Below are positions 44,454 through 55,157 of a stretch of 64,000 nucleotides of DNA, one piece after another. Source of the DNA: Sabellastarte sp. h YS-2021 (Eukaryota > Annelida > Polychaeta > Sabellida > Sabellidae). The position numbers and the translations under genes are program-made. The notes under the pieces were generated by a model. That model was not told where the DNA came from. It ran no database searches and worked only from the letters and a program-made list of their open reading frames with translations. How positions within the stretch are numbered: position 1 is the first letter of the stretch; each line of letters opens with the position of its first letter. The stretch lies in NCBI GenBank assembly GCA_964017235.1, contig OZ024929.1, positions 59,181,603-59,245,602 of the forward strand, in the 5' to 3' direction.

Positions 44454-44934
44454 TAGACCGAGTTTCTGTCCCGTCGCCAATTGCTATTGATATACTGATG
44501 GACACAAATGCGAGGGACAGAGCTCACATGTACTTGTTTTCTGTGTAAATTTTGAACGGCATATTTGTACACATATTACCACAAGTATAAAGTGTTATTT
44601 GGTTTCTTTAAGGTATGTATATGTGTCGTTCACTAATATTTCTTGCCAATCAAACTGGCATGAATATATTTGAACCTGTTTTTATAAATGTAAACAAATC
44701 TTCGACGTTACAAAGTTATCTACAAAAGAAGTTCCTGGTTTGCAAAAGCAGTTTGGTTTATCAATATATGTATTGCAAACCGGATACAGCTATATAGATA
44801 TAACAAGGACTTTTAAAAGTAACTGCAATGATTTTTCATAGTTCGAGATTTACACAGAAAACAGGTACATGGGAACTCTGTCCCTCCCCATTGTGTCCAT
44901 CAGTATACTGGCGACGGGACAGAAACTCGGTCTA
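44454..44934. mobile_element. 481-bp foldback MITE with 9-bp target duplication
   Basis: The perfect direct repeat AGTAGTACA flanks it (44445-44453 and 44935-44943). Both ends start TAGACCGAGTTTCTGTCCCG when read inward. The inverted arms extend about 95-100 bp (to about 44557 and from about 44841). The interior lacks a transposase. A 9-bp duplication with long inverted repeats is typical of Mutator-like MITEs; assignment to that superfamily is inference. Confidence 0.85.
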
Positions 44935-45247
44935 AGTAGTACAGTACTAGTAGCACTATACTTCCGAATATAAAACCAGAAGGAAGGTAGCTGTGAAAAC
45001 AACGATCAAAGCCACTATAATATTATTCCTTTATTAATTCAATTAATCAAAATTGCACACACCTCCTAGATGTCATTTTAATGATATATAATTGACAAGT
45101 AATCTCTTCAAAACCGCTTCAAAAATATTACGGAAGTAAAATTGTATTTATAAATATACAAAAGTGACCTTCACCTTGGTAGATTATAAAACTCAAAACC
45201 GAATTCGGGACCGGATTTTTCCCGGATCTCAACTCTTATTGCACCTA

Positions 45248-45314
45248 TTTATTTATTTACCCATTTATTTATTTGGGTTTTTACGTCTTTCAACAGTTTA
45301 CAGGTCACGATTCT
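45248..45314 (-). mobile_element. SINE 3' end fragment
   Basis: (TTTA)n followed by TTTGGGTTTTTACGTCTTTC, AACAGTTTACAGGTCACGA matches the SINE tail at 23787-23850 with divergence. Confidence 0.6.
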
Positions 45315-45660
45315 GACGTTGATACACTCTTTTTCAACACTAAATATAAGTTAGTTTTCCCACATGAAAAAGTAGTCATATTTAAGACATAAAACGGTGA
45401 TTTAGTGTTGAAAATTGATCCTGAATTATTTTCAACACAAAATCTAAGTTACATTTCTGACAAGAAAAAGTAGTCATGTTTCACAAGGATAATCAACACT
45501 AAATTGTGTTTAGGTTTTCAACATTAAACAGTAGTTATGTTTTAAACAAGAAATCTTGCTGATGTGGGGTAGAAAATTGATCCTAAAATGACTTTTTCTA
45601 CAGTAAATTTAAGTTTGTTTTCTGATGGAAAAAATAGTAATATTTTGGATATGAAAACAT
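45315..45660. repeat. Degenerate tandem repeat (TTTTCAACACTAAAT..AAGTT)
   Basis: Three diverged units of about 130 bp have TTTTCAACAC.AAAT, AAAAAGTAGTCAT.TTT and GAAAATTGATCCT. Confidence 0.6.
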
Positions 45661-46799
45661 AATGAATGTGAAAAAATGTTTGACATGAATATTTTAATTC
45701 TGTACTGTCCCCAAAAGTAGTGAACTTTAAAAGAAAAATAGATATAGCTAGATAATTTTAATTCATCCTTCTTAGTTCTTACATTGTTATTATTAAGTTG
45801 TGCATTTTACTTCAAGGAATACTTTTTATTAGTTAGTTTAGTTACTCTTTATCTACAATATATTTTGGTATGAAAATATTAGAAAAATCTTATATATTTT
45901 TGTATTAATAGCAGCTCTAGTCTCAAAGGGTAACAATCAATCAGGATATCAGTTTTTAAATCACAATTCTATACTAAAAACTATGAGCTAAAATCTTTGT
46001 GCTGCAGCCATTCCTATGTACAAGACAAATATGTTTAGATAGAATAAGAAAATCACTTGTCAAAAGCTCTTCAGTTATGTAATTTTATCACTATGAGAAC
46101 ACTATAGCTCAGTGATGTCATAGGGTTCACATATTTATCTTATCAGTACTCCTTAGTATGCTCACCCCTAGGTCTGTGACGAAAACTAATTATTGACAGG
46201 ACCACAAAACAGGTAGTGTTTACACTTTCTGAATAACATGATGTGATTTTGTCTAGCTAGGTCAACTAATTTGTGGTCAAAGCTGAAAACTAATTAAGCT
46301 GGAGCTATAGTATGGTGAAATTATACACATTTAGTTTGGTTGTGTTTTTTTTTCAAACTACATTCAAAAGATGAATATTTGAAAGAGAGGCAGCAAAAAA
46401 AAGCCTTATGATTTTACTTAAAAGTTTCTTTCTAAGTACAACGTTTATTTTTAATATACTATTTAATAAGTTTGACTGGATAAAATAATTGGACAGAGAA
46501 TGTATATTCACAAATATTTAATTTGTTCAAATATATTACCAAGAATTCACCAGATTATTGAAATTGGATTATCCTATTATAGGAACATAAAATAATGGAT
46601 GTCTAGGTTGAAAATACAAGAGATCGCAATAATCATATACTGAGTGATGAAGTTGAATTGCATACTCAATCAATAATATGAACAGATAATATGATAAGAT
46701 ATTATTATTATGAGAATTTAGCTTGACATATGAGAACCAATAGTTTGAGCTACTACATGAGAAATAAAAAGTATGTAAATGCCATGATTACATAAAAAT
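45661..46799. other. AT-rich, no gene recognised
   Basis: No long frame, repeat period or terminus is recognised. Confidence 0.5.
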
Positions 46800-47310
46800 A
46801 AATCTGGGTTGGAGTAACATAGGTTAAAACATTGGATCTAACTAAGAATAATTTGCAAATTCAAAACATTATTTCACCCATTGATTTCAACATGATTTCA
46901 TCAGTTGGATCCAACTAAAAATGGTTTGCAAAATCTACATGTATTTCAACCTGATTTCACCCTTCTATATTCAATCTGATTTCACAGACTGATTTCAACA
47001 TGTTTTCAACCATTACATCCAACTAAAAATGGTTTGCAAAATCTACATGTATTTCAACCAGATTTCACTGTTGGATTCAACCTGATTTCAAAGTTGCGTG
47101 CCTGCTATGATAGAACATGAATCTCCCTCTGTGTATCCCCAGTGATTTTGTAGTACCACAGAAGATCCAGGACTTGAATGAGCGCATAATGACTCCATCA
47201 ATGGCTGTAAGGTCTTGAGTTTAAAAATCCCAAATCGTGATAAAGAGGTGCGTCGTGATTTTCAACACTAAATCAACATGTTTTCAAAGGTCTGTGCCTG
47301 CTGGGATATT
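46800..47310. repeat. Tandem repeat ATTTCAACCTGATTTCA with GTGCCTGCTGGGA end
   Basis: Two close copies of CAACTAAAAATGGTTTGCAA and AATCTACATGTATTTCAACC lie about 107 bp apart (46913 and 47021). GCGTGCCTGCTATGA (47096) and TGTGCCTGCTGGGA (47292) resemble termini of a DNA transposon; a matching left end was not found. Confidence 0.55.
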
Positions 47311-48189
47311 ATATATTCAGAGGAAGATACAGGATTTTCTGAATTTTATTTCATACGTGGACATTTCATAGCAAGCAATTTTGTACCAATTGCCATAATA
47401 TAATAACAGAAGGGTCAGGTGAAATTCAGAGCTCAAAATATTGGTAACTGTGTCCCAGGAAAGTCCAAGTTTTAGAGATTGCATAAAGCTCTTTACTTTC
47501 ATAAACAAAATAACATGAAATAAACACCAAAGCAGCTTGGCTACTGTCATTTATAGTTGTGGGACTGCAAAAAATCAGAAAAACATACTTAGATCTAAAT
47601 TTCCACACCATAATAATCCTTTTTTTAAAATAACAGATTCTTTCATATTTTTCCTGTGAAAGAAATTGATAAAATTTACTGAAACTATTTCAGAATTTAA
47701 ATTGTTTTTCGATTTAATTTTGTAAAATTTACTGTTAATGAAACTGATTATCAGTTAAAATTATGATTAAAATACAGAGTGAATTACTAAATTATTAATT
47801 TAGGATATTAAAACTAAGTGATTCCATTTTGTGAATTATGTACCTGTTGTTTAAACATGCCCTACTAAACTGTTTAGGTTTACAAATCAAATTATCAACA
47901 AAACAAATAATCCTCAGTTTGTTTGAACCTAACTTGGTACAAACACAAACGAGTCTTATCCCCTATGTGGTTGTGTTAGTTTGACAATGACACAGGTTTA
48001 ATAGCTGTCACATCAAACAGGCAAATAACTCTGGTGAGGGAGTATAGAGGCAGAGGGGTGGGGGCATGGAGGAGAACCCCCCCCCCCCCCATGACAAAGA
48101 TTTCATTCTCTGAAAGGGGGGGTTGTGTGCCTTCCATGCCCCCAGATCTGCCTCCAATATTATTATTTTAAATATGTCATTTTAATTAT
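47311..48189. other. AT-rich, no gene recognised
   Basis: The only notable feature is a C14 run at 48077-48090 with complementary G runs nearby (48049-48066, 48115-48122). Confidence 0.5.
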
Positions 48190-48600
48190 TTCATTAATCT
48201 AAAATGTCATTTTGATAAATGTGGTTGCATAAATATTTTTTAACTGACAATTGAAATATATTCTATTGGTAAATGATAAGAATTTGTAAATAAACCAGTA
48301 AATACACTTAGCCTAAAATTCAGACATTGTGTTTCATGCAACCATACAATTCTCGGCCAATAGACTTGGTCATGCATGAGTTAAAATTACATTAGAAAAA
48401 GATTGTGAAATATCCTGAAATATTACATTTATATATTACTGTGACGGTGAGGTAAAACACCTTATTAAGGTCAGCAATTATGGAAAGTCGAGACTACATA
48501 AGATGTGAGCTGTGCCCACATATGTATAGAAAGCACTGCATACACTTCATGAGTAATAACAGGTGTTCTTTCCCCCTGCCCACAATGCCTTAAAGAGAGA
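48190..48600. repeat. Dispersed repeat, partner of 60500-60790
   Basis: Shared phrases with the 60.5-kb copy include GTTGCATAAATATT / GTGGCATAAATATT, ACAATTGAAAT.TATTCTAT, AAGTCGAGA and AAAGCACTGCATACA. No coding content. Confidence 0.65.
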
Positions 48601-48954
48601 TTCAGACCAGTCATGAGTGCAGCAGAAGTAATGACAATAAATAGGTTCCTTACCGACTAGATCAGTAATATTTTACCCCTCCATTGATGCATGATACAGC
48701 CTCTTGACTTTCTAATATTGTGGATTTTCATAAAACACTTGACTGAAAAGAAGGTTTGTTAAAATTTGACAGGTGGAGTGCTATTCATGTATTATCATAT
48801 ACCCATACAATTCTCGGATTAATAGATCATTGTTTTCTAACAATATTTTACATATAGTAAGGCTGCTTTTATATAGTATTCAGACTAAAATGACAGAATG
48901 ATAGTTTAATTCTAATACTTCAAAGGGGATTAGGTATTAGCTTTTAAATCTCGG

Positions 48955-49150
48955 ATTTACAGTGATGTTGTAAAAGTTTGTCATCATGCAATCATACAAA
49001 TCTCGGATTTGCAGTGGTGCTACAAAAATTGTCCATATGCACTCATACAAATCTCGGATTTACAGTGGTACCATATAGGTACCACAAAACTTTGCAATTA
49101 TGCAGTCATACAGATCTCGAATTTGCAGTGGTGATTGATGATCACAATTT
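48955..49150. repeat. Minisatellite CATACAAATCTCGGATTTGC, tandem copies
   Basis: Four units of about 50-65 bp contain ATGCAATCATACAAATCTCG, GATTTGCAGTGGTGCTAC and AAAA. Further copies lie at 49948-50070, singles at 48330 and 48800, and inverted ones at 49383 and 49690. Confidence 0.8.
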
Positions 49151-49947
49151 TTATAGCCCAATGTGGATCTTATACATCTGTCCATAAAAACACAGTAGTT
49201 GAATATATAAAATATAGACTAAGTGTTTTAAAAATTTTTACCATTTACCAACATGCTAGATTTTAAATGCCATTGAAATGATCTTTATGCAACTACTTTC
49301 AACAAAATACATTTTAAAATTAATTGCATTTACTGGGTTATTCATGAAATGCTTTGGCCATTGCACCTCATAAGACCTTTGCAAATCTGAGAATTATATG
49401 GGTGCATGATAACAGAAATGACTGACTGCAAGATGACACTTTTATAGCACCAATCCAAATCTGTGATATCTAGCAACTTACTAACTTATTTCAATGCGAA
49501 CCAGGAAGGGTAGGTCTAATCAGAAACCCTACTGTTAAAAAAACCCATTTTAACTTTTGATGTATGACTCAGGTTATATATCAAATGAGTTATTATCCTT
49601 TTATATGAGTTAATTAAAACAGAGTTACAAGATCCATATAAATACGTAATTGCTGCACAGTGTTATTTCATTATAGTACCACTACCAATACGAGAGTTGT
49701 GAGAATGCATGATGATACTTTTATTGCATCTTTGTTAAAATTGCGACAGTACCACCCTCTGTATATACCACCAGTGAGATTCGAGATCAAGATATTAATT
49801 CACAAAAATGTAAACTCTTAGTTCTAATGTTAAAATCAAAATAAGACAAATATTTGTCAATGCAACACCTGTGTTAATTACAATCTTAACTGATAATCAT
49901 TTATTAACTTCAAAGCTATCTCAGAATTGTTGTGGTGTAAAACAATG

Positions 49948-50070
49948 CGTCATCATGCACCCATACAATTCTTGGATTTGCAGTGATGCTACAGAAGTGT
50001 TTCATCATGCACCCATATAATACCCGGATTTACAAGTGTGCTATCAAAGTATCATCATGCAACTGATAAT
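49948..50070. repeat. Minisatellite CATACAATTCTTGGATTTGC, second cluster
   Basis: Two to three units match the 48955-49150 array (CATCATGCACCCATACAATT). Confidence 0.75.
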
Positions 50071-50640
50071 CACATTTTATCTTCTGTCTTGTATTTTTGG
50101 GAAGTGGGGGAGAGGATGGGCTAGTTTGGCTTTTTTTAACACAGAGAGTTTTAATGGATATTTAGTGGAAAAATGAGACCAATTTTACTTGATAAAGATA
50201 AAGTAATAACCATAGATCAGTTTGAGATAGGTAAACTGAATTTACACCAAATCATATGGGCAATATACAATTGTTTATTTTTTTAAACAGAGAAATTGGA
50301 TATCAAGAAAATGGCAATCATATATCAACACTGAGAAAAAAGCATTACCATATAAGGAATGGTTGAACAAGGTGGCTTGATTTAATATAAAACAATTGGC
50401 TCTGCACCCAAAAGAAATAGTGTGGAAACAAACTTGTGTGTAAATGGACTTTATCAACACTTGGCCCAGTATTCAGTAAATAATAGTGTAGAAAGACAGC
50501 TTTTGTAATAGTGGATTTTGTTGCTGGTGAATGGCACATTGAATAAACACTTTGTAATGCTGCTGATAAATTCTGGGATAATTGAAGAAATATCTAAATG
50601 AAGCTCAGTTTTTTTTTCCTTTTTGTGCTATTCTATATAT
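50071..50640. other. AT-rich, no gene recognised
   Basis: The minus-strand frames here show no domain. This probably includes part of the 5' UTR of the LINE that follows. Confidence 0.45.
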
Positions 50641-50682
50641 TGTTTCTGGATAGCCATTTAATGCAGTGACACATCGTTGTGA

Positions 50683-51979
50683 ATGCTGGACAGTTCATTG
50701 ACCAATATGTCCCTAGATAGACTAAAAACTGGAGTCTGTGGTGGGAAGAAAGGTCTTGTACCTGACTCATCCAAAGTAATGAAGAGAGATTACAGTCTAG
50801 TCCCAACAACTTCTCCTGAATCCACAGTTACCCTAACCAATATTAAAATGTTGTTACAAGAGGAGCTTGAACCTGTAACTGAGGATCTTAATCAGTTGAA
50901 AAAATCTGTTGAATTTGCAACAGATCAACTGAAAACAGTTGCATTACTGGGCGAAAGGGTTGCAGAACTTTAAAAGAACAATTCTGAATTAACCAACCAC
51001 TTAAAAGATTCACAAGCACAGTGTCATGTCCTTCAAGAAAGGGTTATTGCACTAGAGTCTTACTCCCGAAAAAATAACTTAAAGTTTTCTCAAGTTAGAG
51101 GATCAACACTTACACTCCAGAGGCAAAATAACGAAGATTGTGAGCCAATGATGATACACCTGTTTCAAAAAGTTGGGATTAATGTTGGATCTTCTGAGAT
51201 TGAAAGTGCACATTGGATAGGACATCATAAACTGGTGAGCAGACCTATTATTATCAGATTCTTAACTCATAAGATACGACAAAAGGTGTATACTGAAAAA
51301 AACAAATTTAAAGAATTGGGAGTTCTTGTTACAGAGGATTATCCAAAAGAAGTTCTTATGCGCCATAAAATTTTTCAACCTGTACTCCAAGCCGCCTATT
51401 GCTCCAACGGAAAATTCAAAGCAAATTTGAATATGGACAAACTTATTCTTGATGGAAAATCCTTTTCAACTGGTGACTTGGACAAGCTCCCAACAGAAAT
51501 CCAACCAAGCAATGTCTGTAACATCATTAAAGATGGAAAGTTAGCTTTTTCACACAACATTCCAAACTATCCAATCATCACTAGTGCCATTTCAACCACA
51601 GTGGACATGCTTTCAACTCAGTTTAACAGTTTTATGCTTTTAAGAAGGCCAGTCATTTTAAAGAAGATGATACTGCTGATCTTATTCTCACCAAGAAGAA
51701 CCCAATAGATGCTATGCATTTGGGTAACAAGACTAAAATTTTCAATAAGCACCAATGGAAAGAAGTATCCACCAACTACATGAGACAGGTTTAAGCAAAA
51801 TGCCGGCCTCGCATCCTCTTTAAAAAGTACGGAAAACATGTTATTAATTGAAGCCAATACCTTTGATAGATTCTGGGGTGCCAGAATTGGACTAAATGAC
51901 TGACATATTGAGTGAATCAAGGTGGAAAGTTGAAAATCAGCTGGGCAAATTACTGATGGAATTGCGTGAGACCTTATGA
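50683..51979 (+). pseudogene. L1-Tx1-like LINE ORF1: L1-ORF1p-type region plus NADAR domain
   Basis: From ATG 50683 the frame is open except for one TAA at 50971. Residues about 50-125 are coiled-coil-like and end in ALESYSRKNNLKF, the L1 ORF1p signature before the RRM. 51148-51500 continues with HWIGHHKLVSRPIIIRF and VTEDYPKEVLMRHK, as in the ORF1p RRM/C-terminal regions, which bind element RNA. From about 51545 a second domain follows in pieces: STQFNSFML, frame change (about 51640), KASHFKEDDTADLILTKKNP, IFNKHQWKEV, frame change (about 51785), FKQNAGLASSL, LLIEANTFDRFWGARIGL, and after TGA 51901 in a third frame WKVENQLGKLLMELRETL, ending at 51979. This is the order of the NADAR/YbiA (DUF1768) family: K-A-x-x-F-x-D, I-L, E-A-x-x-x-D-x-x-W-G, then W-x-x-x-N-x-L-G-x-x-L-M-x-x-R. 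Known NADAR enzymes cleave N-glycosidic bonds of ADP-ribose or riboflavin intermediates. This copy is dead. Confidence 0.8.
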
Positions 51980-52507
51980 ACATATTTCAGAAGATAATAC
52001 TATTATCAATGTATATATGTTACAGTCAATCTGTGAGAAAATAAGGTCCAGTCATTACGCGTAATGGCTGAGTTGTGATAATAGCTTTAAATACTTGCTA
52101 TACTAAATAATGAAATTGTCTGGCCTCACTTAGTAATTTAAAAAAGAGGGGTAATGAAATTATAACTTCAGATTTGAATATATTCTGACATGATTACTGA
52201 TTGCTAACATGGGGAAATGATTAAATTATCAAACTCTTCCGCAGAAACTTAGCCCCACTTCTTTTAATTTATGTCATAAAATGACCTTCATATATGACTC
52301 CCTTGTAAAATATGACAGGGGACCCAATGGATAGATAGCATTTCCAACAAATGGGGACCTGATCTATAGACTCTTGCTAAAATTTAAAGTTCTGTGTAAC
52401 ATGTATGTCAAACTGAAGAACATAGAGTAAATCAAGTATCTTGAGGGTTATTTATAGTTCCAAAATGGTACTCAGGTGTGAGTTAGAGTTCAAACTTATC
52501 CTACTCA
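51980..52507. other. Spacer between ORF1 remnant and SINE
   Basis: AT-rich and non-coding. 52295-52382 is the diverged partner of 39630-39720. Confidence 0.5.
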
Positions 52508-52735
52508 GGAGGGGCCACGGTGGCAGAGTGGTAACACTCTCACCCCCCACCTCTGAGGCCGGGGTACTATTCCCGGCATGGCCTCAAGTGGGAAACCTGG
52601 TAGTTGCTTGCCATTGGTCGGCAGTTTGCAGTACAGAACCTTAACGAACTGTATGTACTGGTTTCCTCTGCCCTTCCAACTACCTGTCGTGATATGACCT
52701 GTACAGTGTTGAAAGCGTGATAATTGTTATTGTCT
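52508..52735 (+). mobile_element. tRNA-derived SINE
   Basis: The head GGCCACGGTGGCAGAGTGG contains a Pol III A box (TGGCAGAGTGGT), and GGGGTACTATTCCC about 50 bp later is a B box (GGTACTATTCC against GGTTCGANTCC). An unrelated body follows (CTTAACGAACTGTATGTACT, GGTTTCCTCTGCCCTTCCAA, CTACCTGTCGTGATATGACC, TGTACAGTGTTGAAAGCG). Fragments of the same body occur at 23787-23895 and 45248-45314, proving dispersal. The 3' tail here is short (GATAATTGTTATTG). Confidence 0.85.
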
Positions 52736-53511
52736 AACATCCAAACTTGTAACTAGTTAAACTATGGTTTTTGGTTAATTAGTCTACATTGTAAAACCTT
52801 TTTTTTGGTGTGCTTCATGCTATTATCTTGACATGTTTTTATAGAGATCAATATGTGTATGTGATTCTTTAAAACGTTGTACTTATAATTATAAAAAAAG
52901 TTTGGCACTAACATTCCTCCTCACCATTGTGAACATGAGTTCAAACCTAGATTATAACAAAATAATGTGTTCAATGAAGCATGGTCTTGATATGATCCTG
53001 GTTGTTGACAAGAAACTGAACTTTTTCGCTAACATGGTAAAAAGAAAAGATCAATAAAGTTTGAGTGGATTTTAAAAATGCAAAGATTTTGATAGTTCGC
53101 TGATAAATTATGTAGACAGACTGATATGTGTATATCTATGATAATGGACACATTACACATATGTAACCCAATTTGGTATGTTTGTCTGAGTCTTATTTAA
53201 AGTTTTATGACTTGATCTTTTTGATACAAAAATATTTGTTTTATTTGTGATGAGTTACCTTTTTACTGTTGTCTTTTCTGTATGACAGATGCAATGAAAT
53301 AATTCCAAGGCATGACATGTTAATTGAAGACTTGTGCATATCTCTCATCAACATAGTTTTGGTGGCTTCACTGGGTTACACCTACTTTGGTAACACTTTA
53401 TATGATGATTCTAAAAAAATGTTTGATAGGACAAGTCAAGATATCAACTTGAATTCCATAATAGTTAAAAAGTTTGGGGCATGTCCGGGAGAGCTACTGT
53501 GATTCTGAACC
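52736..53511. other. Region between SINE and LINE ORF2, no recognised gene
   Basis: A frame at 53269-53502 (alternative-start, 77 residues) has a hydrophobic stretch but no domain I recognise. It may be LINE inter-ORF sequence. Confidence 0.4.
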
Positions 53512-54056
53512 AATATGATATCGGGCAATCGAATCAAAATAATGTCGGGAAACTGTCAGGGTTTGAGAGACAAATGCAAAAGGATAGATGTTTTAAATTA
53601 TTTCAATGATTTTAATCCCAGCATACTCTGTTTACAGGATACTCATTTGATTGAAAGTGATGAAAATGACTAAAGTGTACTCTCTGGTGCAGACTGTTTC
53701 ATTTCCGGTTCCAAAACTAATTCCACAGGTGTTGCCATTCTTATAAAAATAACTTTGAATATAAAATAGATGATATCCAATGTGACTTGGATGGCAACCT
53801 CCTCATACTTGATCTTAACATAGCTTCTATATCAGTTAGATTAATTAATATATGATAATATATGTCCCAAATTTGGATACTCCAGATTTTTTTCAGAATC
53901 TGACAAACAAGACTATTTAGTAATTTGTGGGGATTTTAATCTAGTTATGAATCCAAATTTAGATAGCTATAATTATGTCGGCATCAAAAACCCAAAATCA
54001 AGAAATTTAGCTTTGAAAATCTTGGAAACACACAATTTAACTGATGTATTTCGATA
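53512..54056 (+). pseudogene. L1-Tx1-like LINE ORF2, endonuclease part
   Basis: NCQGLRDKCKRIDVL and ILCLQDTHL correspond to the first two motifs (N-x-x-G, Q-E/D-T-H) of APE-type LINE endonucleases. STGVAILI, DYLVICGDFNLVMNP (GDFN motif) and SRNLALKILETHNLTDVFR follow. Stops and at least two frameshifts break it (for instance near 53670 and 53760-53890). The endonuclease nicks target DNA to prime reverse transcription. The frame is interrupted at 54056 by a MITE. Confidence 0.78.
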
Positions 54057-55157
54057 CAGTCGAACCTGCGAAGAGCAACCACCTAAGGGAAAATGCAAAA
54101 GTGGTTGCTCTTTGCAGGTGGTTGCTCTTTGCAGGTGGTTGCTCTAAAATCTATGATTTTAGAGGGTTTTTTTCACATTTACTAGCAACAGTTTTATGTA
54201 TGAGAAAAATATGAAACATTAAGCATGTTGTTAACAAATTTAAATATAAATGAGGTAACTAAGGTACATTGAAAGTGTTTAAGCGTTATAACTTTCAGAA
54301 CCTGACTGAAGACTACATTTCAAAAGATCATTTATTTGATTACTTTTTATTTGTATGATGATAAAAAAAACTTTTAAAACTGAATTTAAGAATATCATTT
54401 AAACTAGTGTTGTTGATGCCCTTTGATAGTTTAAAAATAACTGTTGATAGTACAAGTATATGTGACGAGGTGTATAAACTATAAAGTGAACATATATAAG
54501 CTATGAAGTGAACTCAGGAGTGAGCTTTACACAATAACATACAATCTAGAGTCACTTCTATGGGATCTAATTGTCATTGAGGTGAGGCACAATGGTGGGG
54601 TGTTAATCCACTGTCCTGATACTACTGAAACAACCTATTCATGAGTAATCCTATAGACAAACAAAAACAAACACCCCACTTAATTGAAACCTATTAGCAA
54701 GGAGATAACCTGAAAATACATGATCTGATGTTGACTCTCAAACATGTTTATAATACACAGATCATTTAAAACACCCTGTTTAGAAAAAGCTAAGTTTTCC
54801 ACTGTTTATGTACCTTTTTATTTTGCATACAAATTGTATTAAGATACTGGCATAGCAAACTGCACTAAAAACTTCAGTGTATAAAATAAAAAAAAATGTA
54901 TGTACATAGATTATATGTAAACACTATTAAAGTTAAGTATTTTTAAAGAATAGTTATATTCATTATAATGATTAGTGAAGGTAGGATGAATATTGTATCT
55001 AGATGTAATGAGCTGCTATTAGCAAAATATATCATGAATTGGGATTTTTTGAAAGGAAAGGGTGGTTGCTTTTCACAGGTTCAGGGCTCTCTTGGGACAT
55101 AAAGAGGGTGGTTGCTGGTTGCAGGTAGCAGGTGGTTGCTCGAGCAGGTTGGACCTG
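54057..55157. mobile_element. 1.1-kb TA-target MITE (CAGTCGAACCTGC ends) inside LINE ORF2
   Basis: The left end CAGTCGAACCTGCGAAGAGC and right end (read inward) CAGGTCCAACCTGCTCGAGC are both followed by AACCACCT. TA precedes the left end; the right flank reads TTA, one base off a TA duplication. Subterminal GTGGTTGCTCTTTGCAG repeats occur at both ends. There is no transposase. The ends resemble Tc1/mariner/pogo-type elements. Confidence 0.7.

Noticed and set aside
53269-53502. Possible host exon with a membrane segment
   Set aside because: It has no domain, an alternative start and a position inside a degenerate LINE; support is insufficient.
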